Below are positions 1 to 8,709 of a DNA stretch of 64,000 bases, piece after piece. The DNA is from Rhizobium sp. AC27/96 (GTDB taxonomy: Bacteria > Pseudomonadota > Alphaproteobacteria > Rhizobiales > Rhizobiaceae), in the NCBI RefSeq assembly GCF_001692325.1, contig NZ_LXKN01000018.1:930001-994000 (forward strand), in the 5' to 3' direction. Each line of letters opens with the position of its first letter. Position 1 is the first letter of the stretch. The notes under the pieces are model-generated. The model did no database searches, was not told the origin of the DNA, and saw only the letters and a list, made by a program, of their open reading frames with translations. The translations under genes and the position numbers were made by a program.

Positions 1-2
1 GG

Positions 3-1583
3 TCTGACGCCAATCCTTGCCACGCGCATTTCAAGCATCGCGTCGAGGATGTGAAGCGCGGCATCCTGCAGGCCGGCGGCTTCCCGTTGGAACTCCCCGC
101 CCTGTCGCTATCGGAAAGCTATGTGAAGCCGACGACCATGCTTTATCGCAACATGCTGGCGATAGAAGCCGAGGAGCTTTTGCGCTCGCATCCGGTCGAC
201 GGCGCCGTCTTGATGGGTGGCTGCGACAAGACCACGCCGGGCCTCGTCATGGGCGCGCTTTCCATGGGTCTGCCGATGATCTATCTGCCGGCCGGCCCGA
301 TGCTGCGCGGCAATTATCGCGGCGAATATCTGGGCTCCGGCTCCGACGCCTGGAAATTCTGGGACGAGCGCCGCGCCGGCACCATCTCGGAGAAGGAATG
401 GGTTGATGTCGAGGCCGGTATCGCCCGCTCCTACGGCCACTGTATGACCATGGGCACGGCGAGCACCATGACGGCGATCGCCGAAGCGCTCGGCCTCACC
501 CTGCCCGGTGCAAGCTCGATCCCTGCTCCAGATGCCAACCATATCCGAATGTCCTCGGCCGTCGGCCGCCGCATCGTCGAGATGGTGTGGGAGGATCTCG
601 TTCCCTCCAGGATCGTCACGCAAGCCGCTGTCAACAATGCCGTTGCCGTCGCGATGGCGACGGGCTGTTCCACCAATGCCGTCGTCCACCTGATCGCCAT
701 GGCGCGGCGGGCCGGCACCAATCTCTCGCTCGACGACCTCGACAGGGCCGGCCGCACCACGCCGGTACTGGCCAATATCAGGCCGACCGGCAAGACCTAT
801 CTGATGGAAGACTTCTACTATGCTGGCGGCCTTAGAGCCTTGATGGCGAAGCTTTCCTCCAAGCTCGATCTGTCGGCCCTCACCGTATCGGGCTTCACCC
901 TCGGCGAAACGCTGGAGGGTGCCAAATGCTACAATGACGACGTCATCCGATCGCTCGACAACCCTGTCTATCATGAGGGCTCGCTTGCGGTGCTGAAAGG
1001 CAACCTTGCCCCGACAGGCGCCGTCATCAAACCCGCCGCCTGCGATCCGCGTTTTCATAAGCATCAGGGGCCGGCGCTGGTCTTCGACACCTATCCGGAG
1101 ATGAAGGCGGCAGTGGACGATGAAAATCTCGACATCACGCCCGACCACGTTATGGTGCTGCGCGGCGCCGGCCCACAGGGCGGCCCCGGCATGCCCGAAT
1201 GGGGCATGCTGCCGATCCCCAAGGCGCTCTTGAAGCAGGGGCATCGCGACATGCTTCGCCTCTCCGACGCCCGCATGAGCGGCACCAGCTACGGCGCCTG
1301 CATCCTGCATGTCTCGCCTGAATCCTACGTCGGCGGCCCGCTGGCGCTTCTACACAACGGCGATATCATTCGTCTCGATCTCGAGGCACGTCGTATCGAC
1401 ATGCTTGTCGACGAAGACGAATTGCAACGGCGCCGCGAAGCATGGGTCAAGCCGGCTGAAAAATTCGGCCGCGGCTATGGCTGGATGTTTTCGCGCCATG
1501 TGGCGCAGGCCGATACCGGCTGCGATTTCGACTTTCTGGAAACCAGCTTTGGCCCGACACCGGGCGAACCCGACATCTACTGA
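3..1583 (+). CDS. IlvD/Edd family dehydratase, probably sugar-acid (aldonate) type, 5' truncated
   Basis: The reading frame is open to the left edge, so the start lies outside; 526 residues are present against about 575-600 for the family. The three cysteines expected to hold the Fe-S cluster are visible in SDANPCH at the very start, in GGCDKTTPG (near nt 220) and in YGHCMTMGTAS (near nt 440). Family members dehydrate dihydroxy acids or aldonates (arabonate, xylonate, gluconate) to 2-keto acids. The RraA-family gene 18 bp downstream argues for a sugar-acid role rather than branched-chain amino acid synthesis, but the substrate cannot be read from sequence. A GTG at 51 is internal, since conserved residues precede it. 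Confidence 0.9.
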   Translation, partial: SDANPCHAHFKHRVEDVKRGILQAGGFPLELPALSLSESYVKPTTMLYRNMLAIEAEELLRSHPVDGAVLMGGCDKTTPGLVMGALSMGLPMIYLPAGPMLRGNYRGEYLGSGSDAWKFWDERRAGTISEKEWVDVEAGIARSYGHCMTMGTASTMTAIAEALGLTLPGASSIPAPDANHIRMSSAVGRRIVEMVWEDLVPSRIVTQAAVNNAVAVAMATGCSTNAVVHLIAMARRAGTNLSLDDLDRAGRTTPVLANIRPTGKTYLMEDFYYAGGLRALMAKLSSKLDLSALTVSGFTLGETLEGAKCYNDDVIRSLDNPVYHEGSLAVLKGNLAPTGAVIKPAACDPRFHKHQGPALVFDTYPEMKAAVDDENLDITPDHVMVLRGAGPQGGPGMPEWGMLPIPKALLKQGHRDMLRLSDARMSGTSYGACILHVSPESYVGGPLALLHNGDIIRLDLEARRIDMLVDEDELQRRREAWVKPAEKFGRGYGWMFSRHVAQADTGCDFDFLETSFGPTPGEPDIY

Positions 1584-1601
1584 TCATAGAGGATATATCG
1601 C

Positions 1602-2327
1602 ATGAGCAATTACGTGCTGAGTAACGAGACACGCGACAAGCTGAAGGGGGTCGCGACGCCGACGATCGCCACCGCACTCTTCAAGCGCGGCTTGCGCAAC
1701 CAATTCATCCAGGATGTGCGGCCGCTATCGCCGAAGAAGGCGAACATGGTCGGCCAGGCCTTCACGCTGCGCTATATCCCGGCACGCGAAGACTTGAACA
1801 CGCTCGAGGTCTTCCGCAATCCGGAACACCCGCAACGTGCCGCCGTCGAGCAATGCCCTCCCGGTTTCATCCTGGTCATGGATAGCCGCAAGGATGCGCG
1901 AGCAGCCTCGGCGGGCTCGATCCTGATCTCGCGTCTGCAGGTGCGCGGCGTCGCCGGCGTCGTCACCGACGGCGGCTTCCGCGACAGCCCGGAAATCGCC
2001 GCGCTCGATATCCCCTCCTATCATCACCGCCCGTCCGCCCCGACAAACCTTACGCTGCATCAGGCAATCGAGATCAACGGCCCAATCGGCTGCGGCGATG
2101 TCGCAGTTTTCCCCGGCGACGTTCTGGTCGGCGACAATGAAGGCGTTATCGTCATTCCCGCCCATATCGCCGACGAGATTGCCGACGAGACGGTGGAGAT
2201 GACGGCCTATGAGGACTTCGTCACCGAAGAGGTCTTGAACGGCGCCACCATCATCGGCCTCTACCCGGCAACGAGCGACGCTCCGAAGCTGAAATTCGCC
2301 GAATGGCGGAAGCAGAAGGGCCGTTAA
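1602..2327 (+). CDS. RraA-family protein (HMG/CHA aldolase-like)
   Basis: This 241-residue protein has the RraA fold signatures: the TDGGFRDSPE segment carrying the Arg-Asp pair used by class II 4-hydroxy-4-methyl-2-oxoglutarate/oxaloacetate aldolases, and the GDVAVFPGDVLVGDNEG segment after it. True RraA (RNase E inhibitor) is about 160 residues; this longer form, placed 18 bp behind a dehydratase, more probably acts on a 2-keto acid made by that enzyme. The start ATG follows a purine-rich AGAGGATA stretch. The annotation as a regulator of ribonuclease activity is common for such genes but not supported by context. Confidence 0.85.
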   Translation: MSNYVLSNETRDKLKGVATPTIATALFKRGLRNQFIQDVRPLSPKKANMVGQAFTLRYIPAREDLNTLEVFRNPEHPQRAAVEQCPPGFILVMDSRKDARAASAGSILISRLQVRGVAGVVTDGGFRDSPEIAALDIPSYHHRPSAPTNLTLHQAIEINGPIGCGDVAVFPGDVLVGDNEGVIVIPAHIADEIADETVEMTAYEDFVTEEVLNGATIIGLYPATSDAPKLKFAEWRKQKGR

Positions 2328-2344
2328 TCCCGCTTCGAACAAAT

Positions 2345-2377
2345 GCAGCCGGGAGCAAACGACCGGCTGCGTTTCTC
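2345..2377 (+). terminator. Hairpin between convergent rraA-like and DUF922 genes
   Basis: GCAGCCGG (2345-2352) pairs with CCGGCTGC (2363-2370) around a 10-nt loop, followed by GTTTCTC. It sits in the 54-bp gap between two converging genes and could serve both strands. The T-tract is weak. Confidence 0.55.
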
Positions 2378-2381
2378 AGCG

Positions 2382-2984
2382 CTATTCTTCCCGCACCAGT
2401 TTCAGAACGAGCTGCTGGAGATTGCCGCCGTCGCTGAATTCGACCTTGTCGAAATCGACATTGCGCTGCCGTTCCTTTTGGGAAATCTCGCCGAGCCGCT
2501 TCGTCAATTCGACGCGGATCTTGCCGCACTTCGGATCGTCCGGCACAGAAAAACCGACGCTCATGGCCTCGATTTCCTTGACCATGTCCTTGATGTACCC
2601 GCCATGCACCCGCTCATGCGCCTCGACGCCGGCGATGAATTTCTGCCAGCTTCTGCGGGTCTGGGCCGGCAGCTGCCCGGTGGGCTTCGGCAAGGTGTAG
2701 GTGATGATCACCTTGGGAATGTTGGTGGTGATCGTGCAGGCGCCATTGGGTTGCGGTTCGTATTTGCGGGTCCAGGTAAGCTTGAAATCCGTATGAGCGA
2801 TCGCCCTTACCTTAGGACCGAGCAGCGGGCCGCGCTCGCCGATCGAATCGTAGAGTTCAGCGCCGGACGTTCCGGTAATCGAATAGGTCTTGATGACCTC
2901 AACCGGCTGCCAATCGGCATGTGCGGTCATGGGCAGAAAAGCGATGAAAAGTGCCATCGCCGGCAATCGAATAGCTGATCTCAC
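2382..2984 (-). CDS. DUF922-family secreted protein with HExxH motif
   Basis: The 200-residue protein begins with a signal peptide (a hydrophobic run ending PMTAHA, then DWQPVE). The central sequence EAHERVHGG contains HERVH, an HExxH zinc-metalloprotease signature, as is typical of the DUF922 'predicted secreted Zn-dependent protease' family; activity is not proven for the family. The GTG at 2984 was chosen because GGGGAAG lies just upstream and because it gives a signal peptide of normal form; a longer reading from an ATG at 3020 adds 12 residues with no ribosome site. Convergent with the rraA-like gene. Confidence 0.75.
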   Translation of the reverse strand: MRSAIRLPAMALFIAFLPMTAHADWQPVEVIKTYSITGTSGAELYDSIGERGPLLGPKVRAIAHTDFKLTWTRKYEPQPNGACTITTNIPKVIITYTLPKPTGQLPAQTRRSWQKFIAGVEAHERVHGGYIKDMVKEIEAMSVGFSVPDDPKCGKIRVELTKRLGEISQKERQRNVDFDKVEFSDGGNLQQLVLKLVREE

Positions 2985-3060
2985 AAACTTCCCCGTGCAC
3001 GCGGCTCTCAAGCCCGCCAAGCTAGCCGGTGACCCAGGCTATTTCAATGAGCGTCAGGTC

Positions 3061-3600
3061 TCAGAATGCCGAAGCAGAGTAGAGGACCTCTTCGGCGTCC
3101 TCTCGCTCCATATCGAAAACCCGTTTGCCGATGGCAAAGCTGAAGCCATTGCGGGCGAAAGCGGAGAGTTCCTTCGCCTTGCGCTTTTCGTCGAGATCGC
3201 CGCGGCGAAAAGGTCCGAAACCACGCTTCCTGGCAAAGATGACGGCGGAATGGAGATCATCGACCTCCTCCACTGCCGCGACGACCGTCTCGCCAGCAAT
3301 GCCTTTGGAGGCGAGCTTGAAGGCGATGGCTTTCTTCGATTTGCCGGAGCGAACCGCCGAACGCGTGCTGATCTCGGCAAAGGCGACATCATCGAGCACC
3401 TTCAGCTCATAGGCGAACTTTACGGCAAAATCGGCAAGCGCCTTGATCTGGGCCTCGCTGATGTCCTCGAACTTCTGCTTCGCTTTCTTGGCAATCGCTT
3501 CGAACAATTGCTTCTCGGTCATCATCCGGCGCTCGAGACGATAGATGGTGGAGTTGCGCGCCCAGGAGAGCATGCGGCTGGTCGGCGGTGTTTCATCCAT
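3061..3600 (-). CDS. recX: RecX family recombination regulator
   Basis: About 179 residues. The YRLERRMMTEKQLFEAIAKK segment and the three helical repeats that follow (ISTRSAVRSGKSKKAIAFKL; AIAGETVVAAVEEVDDLHSA; FGPFRRGDLDEKRKAKE) match alphaproteobacterial RecX, which binds RecA filaments and limits their activity. It stands alone, not next to recA, which is usual in rhizobia. The start is uncertain: neither ATG 3600 nor ATG 3612 has a good ribosome site; 3600 gives the N terminus MDETPPTSRMLSWARN that best resembles relatives. Confidence 0.85.
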   Translation of the reverse strand: MDETPPTSRMLSWARNSTIYRLERRMMTEKQLFEAIAKKAKQKFEDISEAQIKALADFAVKFAYELKVLDDVAFAEISTRSAVRSGKSKKAIAFKLASKGIAGETVVAAVEEVDDLHSAVIFARKRGFGPFRRGDLDEKRKAKELSAFARNGFSFAIGKRVFDMEREDAEEVLYSASAF

Positions 3601-3856
3601 ACAGGAAGGCATTCGGCGAAAGAGGAATCATCACGGAGAATTTTACGCAAGCCGAGCCGTCCAGGCAATGAATGCGCTTGGTTATCATGGGATGATTGGC
3701 TAAGTTGCACTGCGGCCTCGGCAGTAACATGTCGAGCGCCGAACCCCATCGACGGTGGAGGCCGTCTCAAGCATCACATTGCTATGGATCACGGAGTCTG
3801 CGGCTCTCCCGGCCGCGCTGCCATCAGGCACCAGTGCTTCGTCAGAGGAGACAGAA

Positions 3857-4888
3857 ATGGATTATCGCAAGCTCGGCCCGAGTGGGGCTGTCGTCACGGC
3901 CTATTGCCTTGGCACCATGACCTTCGGCGCGGAAGCGGACGAGGCCGCGTCCCACAAGCTGCTGGACGATTATTTCGCCTGGGGCGGCAATTTCATCGAT
4001 ACCGCCGACGTCTACAGCGCCGGCAAATCGGAGGAGATCATCGGGCGCTGGCTGAAGGCACGTCCGACTGAGGCACGGCAAGCCGTCGTCGCCACCAAAG
4101 GCCGTTTTCCTATGGGCAAAGGCCCGAACGATATCGGCCTCTCGCGCCGGCATCTGGGCCAGGCCTTGGACGACTCGCTGCGCCGCCTCGACATCGATCA
4201 TATCGATCTCTACCAGATGCATGCCTGGGACGCCCTGACACCGATCGAAGAGACGCTGCGCTTTCTGGACGATGCCGTGCGTGCCGGCAAGATCGGCTAT
4301 TACGGCTTCTCCAACTATGTCGGCTGGCATATCGCCAAGGCCGCCGAGATCGCCAAGGCGCGCGGATATACGCGGCCGGTGACGCTGCAGCCGCAATACA
4401 ATCTGCTCGCTCGCGATATCGAGCTTGAGATCGTCGACGCCTGCCTGGATGCTGGCATGGGCCTTCTGCCCTGGTCGCCGCTCGGCGGCGGCTGGCTGAC
4501 CGGCAAATACAAGCGCGACGAGACGCCAACCGGTGCGACCCGTCTTGGTGAAAACCCAAATCGCGGCAACGAATCCTATGCCGCCCGCAATGCACAAGAG
4601 CGGACCTGGGCGATCATCGATGCTGTCGAAGAGATCGCCAAGGCGCGCGGCGTCAGCATGGCGCAGGTGGCGCTTGCCTGGACGGCGGCGCGGCCAGCTG
4701 TGACCTCCGTCATCCTCGGCGCCCGCACGCGCGAACAGCTTGCCGACAATCTCGGCTCGGCAGAACTGAAACTGTCGGAAGCGGAGATGGGCAGACTGAA
4801 CGACATCAGCGCGCCACAGGCGGCCGCCTACCCTTATGGCGAAGGCGGCAGGAACCAGCGCCATCGCAAGATCGAGGGTGGCCGGTAA
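3857..4888 (+). CDS. Aldo/keto reductase (AKR1)
   Basis: A 343-residue NADPH-dependent aldo/keto reductase. The start ATG 3857 follows GAGGAG at 3845-3850. The catalytic tetrad is visible: Asp and Tyr in FIDTADVYSAG, Lys in VATKGRF, His in LYQMHAWD. The C-terminal half carries the NADP-binding pattern SVILGARTREQL. The substrate is not predictable. It converges on a paralogous reductase (4965-5999, reverse strand); both begin MDYR.LG.SG and end in a YPY-containing tail, suggesting an old duplication. Confidence 0.9.
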   Translation: MDYRKLGPSGAVVTAYCLGTMTFGAEADEAASHKLLDDYFAWGGNFIDTADVYSAGKSEEIIGRWLKARPTEARQAVVATKGRFPMGKGPNDIGLSRRHLGQALDDSLRRLDIDHIDLYQMHAWDALTPIEETLRFLDDAVRAGKIGYYGFSNYVGWHIAKAAEIAKARGYTRPVTLQPQYNLLARDIELEIVDACLDAGMGLLPWSPLGGGWLTGKYKRDETPTGATRLGENPNRGNESYAARNAQERTWAIIDAVEEIAKARGVSMAQVALAWTAARPAVTSVILGARTREQLADNLGSAELKLSEAEMGRLNDISAPQAAAYPYGEGGRNQRHRKIEGGR

Positions 4889-4892
4889 CATG

Positions 4893-4932
4893 AAATTGGC
4901 GGCGGAGATTGCTCTTCGCCGCCAATTTTTTT
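4893..4932 (+). terminator. Bidirectional intrinsic terminator between two aldo/keto reductase genes
   Basis: AAATTGGCGGCG (4893-4904) pairs over 12 bp with CGCCGCCAATTT (4917-4928) around a 12-nt loop and runs into T's on the plus strand. The A's at its left end give a U-run for the opposite strand as well. Confidence 0.85.
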
Positions 4933-4964
4933 CGTTGCGATATCGGAAAGCCCAAGATTCCCGG

Positions 4965-5999
4965 TCAGACCAACGGCGGATTGAGCCGGGCAAACCCTTC
5001 CTGCCGCCGATAGGGAAAATAGGGATAGGGCGCGGTCACGGCGCTGACCTTGTCCAGTTTTTCGACCTGCTCCTTGGAAAGCGCCCAGCCGACGGCTCCG
5101 AGGTTTTGCCGCAGCTGCTCTTCGTTGCGCGCGCCGATAATGACGCTCGACACCGTCGGGCGGCTCAAGAGCCAATTAATCGATATCTGCGGCACGCTCT
5201 TGCCGGTTTCGGCGGCAATCTCATCCAGCACCTCGACAATATCGTACAGTTTTTCGTCATCGACCGGCGGACCGAAGGTTGCGGTCTCGTGCAGGCGGCT
5301 TTTCTCCGGCAGCGGCTGACCACGGCGGATCTTGCCCGTCAGTCTGCCCCATGCAAGCGGGCTCCAGACCAGGGCGCCGACATTCTGATCAGCGCCAAGC
5401 GGCATCAATTCCCATTCATAATCCCGGCCAGCAAGCGAATAATAGACCTGATGGGCGACGTGGCGTGCATAGGAATGCTGGTCGGAGATGGCGAGCGATT
5501 TCATCAGCTCCCAGCCAGCAAAATTCGAAGCGCCGATATACCGGATCTTGCCGGCCTTCACGAGGCTGTCGAGCGTGGAGAGCGTCTCGTCGATCGGCGT
5601 CGAGGCATCGAAGGCATGCAACTGCAACAGGTCGATATAGTCTGTACCCAGACGGCGTAAGGCGGCATCGACGGATTTGATCAGCCGCGACCGCGAGGTG
5701 CCCCAATCAGCCGGTCCATCTCCCATCGGCAGAGCGGTCTTGGTCGAGATCAGCACCGCATCACGCCGGCCCTTGATCGCCTCGCCGAGGACTTCTTCCG
5801 AGGCACCGGCCGAATAGACATCGGCCGTGTCGAAGAGATTGACGCCGGCCTCGAGGCAGATATCGACGAGACGGCGAGCCTCCGCCGCATCCGTCGTGCC
5901 CCAGGCGCTGAAAAGCGGCCCGCTGCCGGCAAACGTTCCAGCTCCGAAGCTGAGTACGGGCACCCTCAAACCGGAAGCACCAAGATTTCTGTAATCCAT
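4965..5999 (-). CDS. Aldo/keto reductase (AKR2)
   Basis: A 344-residue aldo/keto reductase with catalytic Asp/Tyr in LFDTADVYSAG, Lys in ISTKTALPMG and His in LLQLHAFD. ATG 5999 was chosen because AGGAGA lies 7 nt upstream on the reverse strand; a longer frame to 6023 has no such site. It is divergent from a LysR-type regulator 92 bp away, which is the likely controller of this gene. Substrate unknown. Confidence 0.9.
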   Translation of the reverse strand: MDYRNLGASGLRVPVLSFGAGTFAGSGPLFSAWGTTDAAEARRLVDICLEAGVNLFDTADVYSAGASEEVLGEAIKGRRDAVLISTKTALPMGDGPADWGTSRSRLIKSVDAALRRLGTDYIDLLQLHAFDASTPIDETLSTLDSLVKAGKIRYIGASNFAGWELMKSLAISDQHSYARHVAHQVYYSLAGRDYEWELMPLGADQNVGALVWSPLAWGRLTGKIRRGQPLPEKSRLHETATFGPPVDDEKLYDIVEVLDEIAAETGKSVPQISINWLLSRPTVSSVIIGARNEEQLRQNLGAVGWALSKEQVEKLDKVSAVTAPYPYFPYRRQEGFARLNPPLV

Positions 6000-6091
6000 C
6001 GTCTGTCTCCTTTGCTTTCCCAATAGATAGACGCTCCCGCGCTGTTGATATAGATTGCCGATAAGAAACTGATTTGTGATTTCAATTCATC

Positions 6092-6994
6092 ATGAGCCGT
6101 CAAGATATCAATCGCTCCGGTGAGATGGAGGTCTTCGTCCGCGCCGTGGAGCTCGGTGGCTTCACCGCCGCCGCTACAGCCTGCCGCATGACGCCCTCAG
6201 CCGTCAGCAAGCTCGTGGCAAGGCTGGAAAAACGCCTCGGCACGCGCCTCATCAACCGCTCGACGAGACGTCTGCAACTGACGCCCGAGGGATGCGGCTT
6301 CTATGAGCGCAGCGTGGCAATCCTCGCTGATATCGCAGAGGCGGAACGCCATGCTTCGGCTGGCGAGCAGGTTAGCGGGCATATTCGCGTCAATACCAGC
6401 GGCTCTTTCGGCAACCACGTCCTCGCCCCGCTCATCCCCGCCTTCATGGCGCTCTACCCGGATGTTTCGCTTGAGGTCTTCCACACCGATCGTGTCGTGG
6501 ACCTGATGGAAGAGCGGGCGGATGTCGCAATCCGTACGGGACCGTTGAAAAGCTCCAGCCTCATCGCTCGCAAGCTCGGTACGGTGCGCAATATGCTCAT
6601 TGCATCGCCCGACTATCTGAAGCGGCATGGCACTCCGACTTCGCCGCCCGAGCTTGAAAGGCATTTCCGCATCGACTTTTCCTATTCTCGGGCAACACAA
6701 GGCTGGCCTCTCCGGCTCGGCAATCAAATGATGACAATTCCTGCGACACGCGGCCTGCAGGTGGGTGATGGCGAAGCCATGCGCCATCTCGTGCTTGCGG
6801 GCGCGGGCATTGCACGCCTCGCCGCCTTTACCGTCAAAGCCGATCTTGAAGCCGGCCGGCTTCTGCCCGTCCTGGAAGAGTTCAATCCGGGCGATGTCGA
6901 GGAATTCTACGCCGTCTATATCGGCCAGGGCGGGCCGCTACCGGCGCGGGTGCGGGCGCTTCTGGAATTCCTGCGGGAAAATGTCAGGCTATAA
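6092..6994 (+). CDS. LysR family transcriptional regulator
   Basis: 300 residues. The N-terminal winged HTH (about residues 11-70; FTAAATACRMTPSAVSKLVARLEKRLG split around the recognition helix) and a periplasmic-binding-like effector domain after residue 95 are typical of the CrgA/DmlR-like group of LysR regulators. Divergent orientation to the aldo/keto reductase at 4965-5999 suggests it regulates that gene, sensing the substrate or product. No clear T-N11-A palindrome could be singled out in the 92-bp gap. Confidence 0.9.
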   Translation: MSRQDINRSGEMEVFVRAVELGGFTAAATACRMTPSAVSKLVARLEKRLGTRLINRSTRRLQLTPEGCGFYERSVAILADIAEAERHASAGEQVSGHIRVNTSGSFGNHVLAPLIPAFMALYPDVSLEVFHTDRVVDLMEERADVAIRTGPLKSSSLIARKLGTVRNMLIASPDYLKRHGTPTSPPELERHFRIDFSYSRATQGWPLRLGNQMMTIPATRGLQVGDGEAMRHLVLAGAGIARLAAFTVKADLEAGRLLPVLEEFNPGDVEEFYAVYIGQGGPLPARVRALLEFLRENVRL

Positions 6995-7023
6995 AAAGCG
7001 ATGCGGCCCATCGGACCGCATCG
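6993..7023 (-). terminator. Intrinsic terminator of the peroxiredoxin gene
   Basis: CGATGCGG (6999-7006) pairs with CCGCATCG (7016-7023). Read on the reverse strand the stem is followed by CTTTTTAT, giving a normal intrinsic terminator for the gene ending at 7055; it also lies just past the LysR stop codon. Confidence 0.75.
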
Positions 7024-7054
7024 AACAAACCGATAATCTTGCCGTCGCTACTCG

Positions 7055-7714
7055 TTAGGCAGCCGGCTGACGGGTCTTGCGCAGATAGGGCAATACCGTG
7101 TCGAACGAGCCGAAGCGGGTGATCGCATCCTCGTTGGAGACGGCGGCGGTGATGATGACGTCTTCGCCCTGCTGCCAGTTTGCCGGCGTTGCGACCTGGT
7201 GCTTTGCCGTCAGCTGGATCGAGTCGATGGCGCGGAGAATTTCGCCGAAGTTGCGGCCCGTTGTCATCGGATAGGTGAGGATCAACTTGATCTTCTTGTC
7301 CGGGCCGATGACGAAGACGGAGCGAACCGTGGCGTTGTCAGCCGGCGTGCGCCCTTCCGAGCTTTCGCCGGCACCTGCCGGCAGCATGTCATAGAGCTTG
7401 GCGACCTTGAGATCCTTGTCGCCGATCAACGGATATTCGACTTCGAAGCCGGTTGCCGTCTTGATGTCGCTCTTCCACTTGCTGTGGCTTTCGACCGGAT
7501 CGACGGAAATGCCGATGACCTTGACGCCGCGCCCGGCGAATTCCTGTTCCAGGCCTGCCATCGCTCCGAGTTCGGTGGTGCAGACGGGCGTGAAGTTCTT
7601 CGGGTGAGAGAACAGCACCGCCCAGCCGCCGCCAATCCAGTCATGGAACTGGATCTCGCCCTGCGTCGTCTCCGCGGTGAAATCAGGAGCAATATCGTTG
7701 ATACGCAAACTCAT
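7055..7714 (-). CDS. 1-Cys peroxiredoxin (Prx6 type)
   Basis: 219 residues with the peroxidatic cysteine in FTPVCTTE at residue 45 and no other cysteine in the protein, which fixes the 1-Cys (Prx6) class rather than AhpC. The long C-terminal domain typical of Prx6 is present. It reduces peroxides in the cytoplasm using an external thiol donor. ATG 7714 is preceded by GGAGG at ideal distance, so the longer frame to 7747 is rejected. Confidence 0.92.
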   Translation of the reverse strand: MSLRINDIAPDFTAETTQGEIQFHDWIGGGWAVLFSHPKNFTPVCTTELGAMAGLEQEFAGRGVKVIGISVDPVESHSKWKSDIKTATGFEVEYPLIGDKDLKVAKLYDMLPAGAGESSEGRTPADNATVRSVFVIGPDKKIKLILTYPMTTGRNFGEILRAIDSIQLTAKHQVATPANWQQGEDVIITAAVSNEDAITRFGSFDTVLPYLRKTRQPAA

Positions 7715-7831
7715 TATGGTACCTCCAAAATGTGAACCTCGTCGCATGCCTTGAAGGCTGGGCGAGAGGCAGCACGGTCAAAAAAGTCGGCCGCACAATG
7801 ACGTTGAATGCCTCGCATGAAAAGCCCTCTT

Positions 7832-8416
7832 TCAGGCGGATGCGGCGATTGCTGTCGAAAATCCGTGCGGCCTGCGATGTCTGGCACGCGCCTTCACCAT
7901 TTCGAGGAAAGCGTAGCCGCTGGGCCACCGTCCAAAGCCGCTGGCGACATTGATATGGCCGGCAAGGCCAATATTGCGGATATCGGAATTCCACAGCCGC
8001 CCGAACATTGTGAGGCGATCCAGCCGCATATAGAGATCGTTCAGGCTGCCGATCGTCATGCTCGGGAAAGGCAATGTCTCCGTCGGCATGGTCCCGAAGG
8101 AAAGATGGCCCGGATGAAGCGTCTCGGTCGCGGGAATATCGCAAGGTGCGACGAGAAGCGCGCCCTTGATCCTTCGCGCTGCCGGGCGACCGGCCAATCT
8201 GGCCGTCAGCAGGCAACCGAGGCTATGGGCAACGATATAGGCTTCGCCTGCATCTTCCAGCGCCGCCTCAAGCCTTTCCCTCCAAATGCCGAGATTGGGG
8301 AAATCCCAATCATCCTGCTCGACAAGCCGTGCGTCAGGCTGATCCTGCAGCCAATGGCGCTGCCAATGCCCCTCGCCCGATCCGAATAATCCCGGCACGA
8401 TCAGCACTCTGGTCAT
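7832..8416 (-). CDS. RBBP9/YdeN-family alpha/beta hydrolase
   Basis: 194 residues, the usual size for this serine-hydrolase family. The nucleophile is Ser65 in VAHSLGC; the catalytic His lies in AGHINVASG near residue 153. N-terminal VLIVPGLFGSGEGHWQ is the oxyanion-loop signature of the group. Cytoplasmic, substrate unknown. It ends 115 bp from the start of the peroxiredoxin gene on the same strand; co-transcription is possible. Confidence 0.85.
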   Translation of the reverse strand: MTRVLIVPGLFGSGEGHWQRHWLQDQPDARLVEQDDWDFPNLGIWRERLEAALEDAGEAYIVAHSLGCLLTARLAGRPAARRIKGALLVAPCDIPATETLHPGHLSFGTMPTETLPFPSMTIGSLNDLYMRLDRLTMFGRLWNSDIRNIGLAGHINVASGFGRWPSGYAFLEMVKARARHRRPHGFSTAIAASA

Positions 8417-8480
8417 GATACCCCCGCTGCCGATTTAATCGAGAACCGTAGCTCGCAACACGAAACCAAAGGCAGCCCCC

Positions 8481-8651
8481 TCAATACCAGGGCGCCGGCA
8501 TGGAGCACCAATAGTAGAGTTCATAGTCGCGGGCTGAAGGCTCCCGGTCGTGAGAGGCCGGCGCCGCCGCTTGCACGGACACTTCTCTCTTTCCATCCAA
8601 CGGGAAGAAACCAAAAATCGTCTTCAGGCGACTGATGATATTAGATCTCAT
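8481..8651 (-). CDS. Small hypothetical protein, 56 residues
   Basis: ATG 8651 is preceded by GGAGGG at 4-5 nt, a strong ribosome site. The product starts MRSNIISRLKTIFGFFPLDG and ends YELYYWCSMPAPWY; the amphipathic N terminus and aromatic tail have no recognised domain. It lies between two genes on the same strand. Support is the ribosome site and position, not homology. Confidence 0.5.
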   Translation of the reverse strand: MRSNIISRLKTIFGFFPLDGKREVSVQAAAPASHDREPSARDYELYYWCSMPAPWY

Positions 8652-8709
8652 GCAACCCTCCATCGCGTTGAACTCCGGCCTGACCTCGCAGACCGCATAT
8701 CTCCAGGTA

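Noticed and set aside
108..1310. Long reverse-strand open frame (400 codons) under the dehydratase gene
   Set aside because: Shadow of a high-GC gene; the forward frame has all dehydratase motifs and the reverse translation has no recognisable domain.
3842..4993. Long reverse-strand open frame under the first aldo/keto reductase
   Set aside because: Overlaps a gene with an intact catalytic tetrad and crosses its terminator; composition is that of an antisense shadow.
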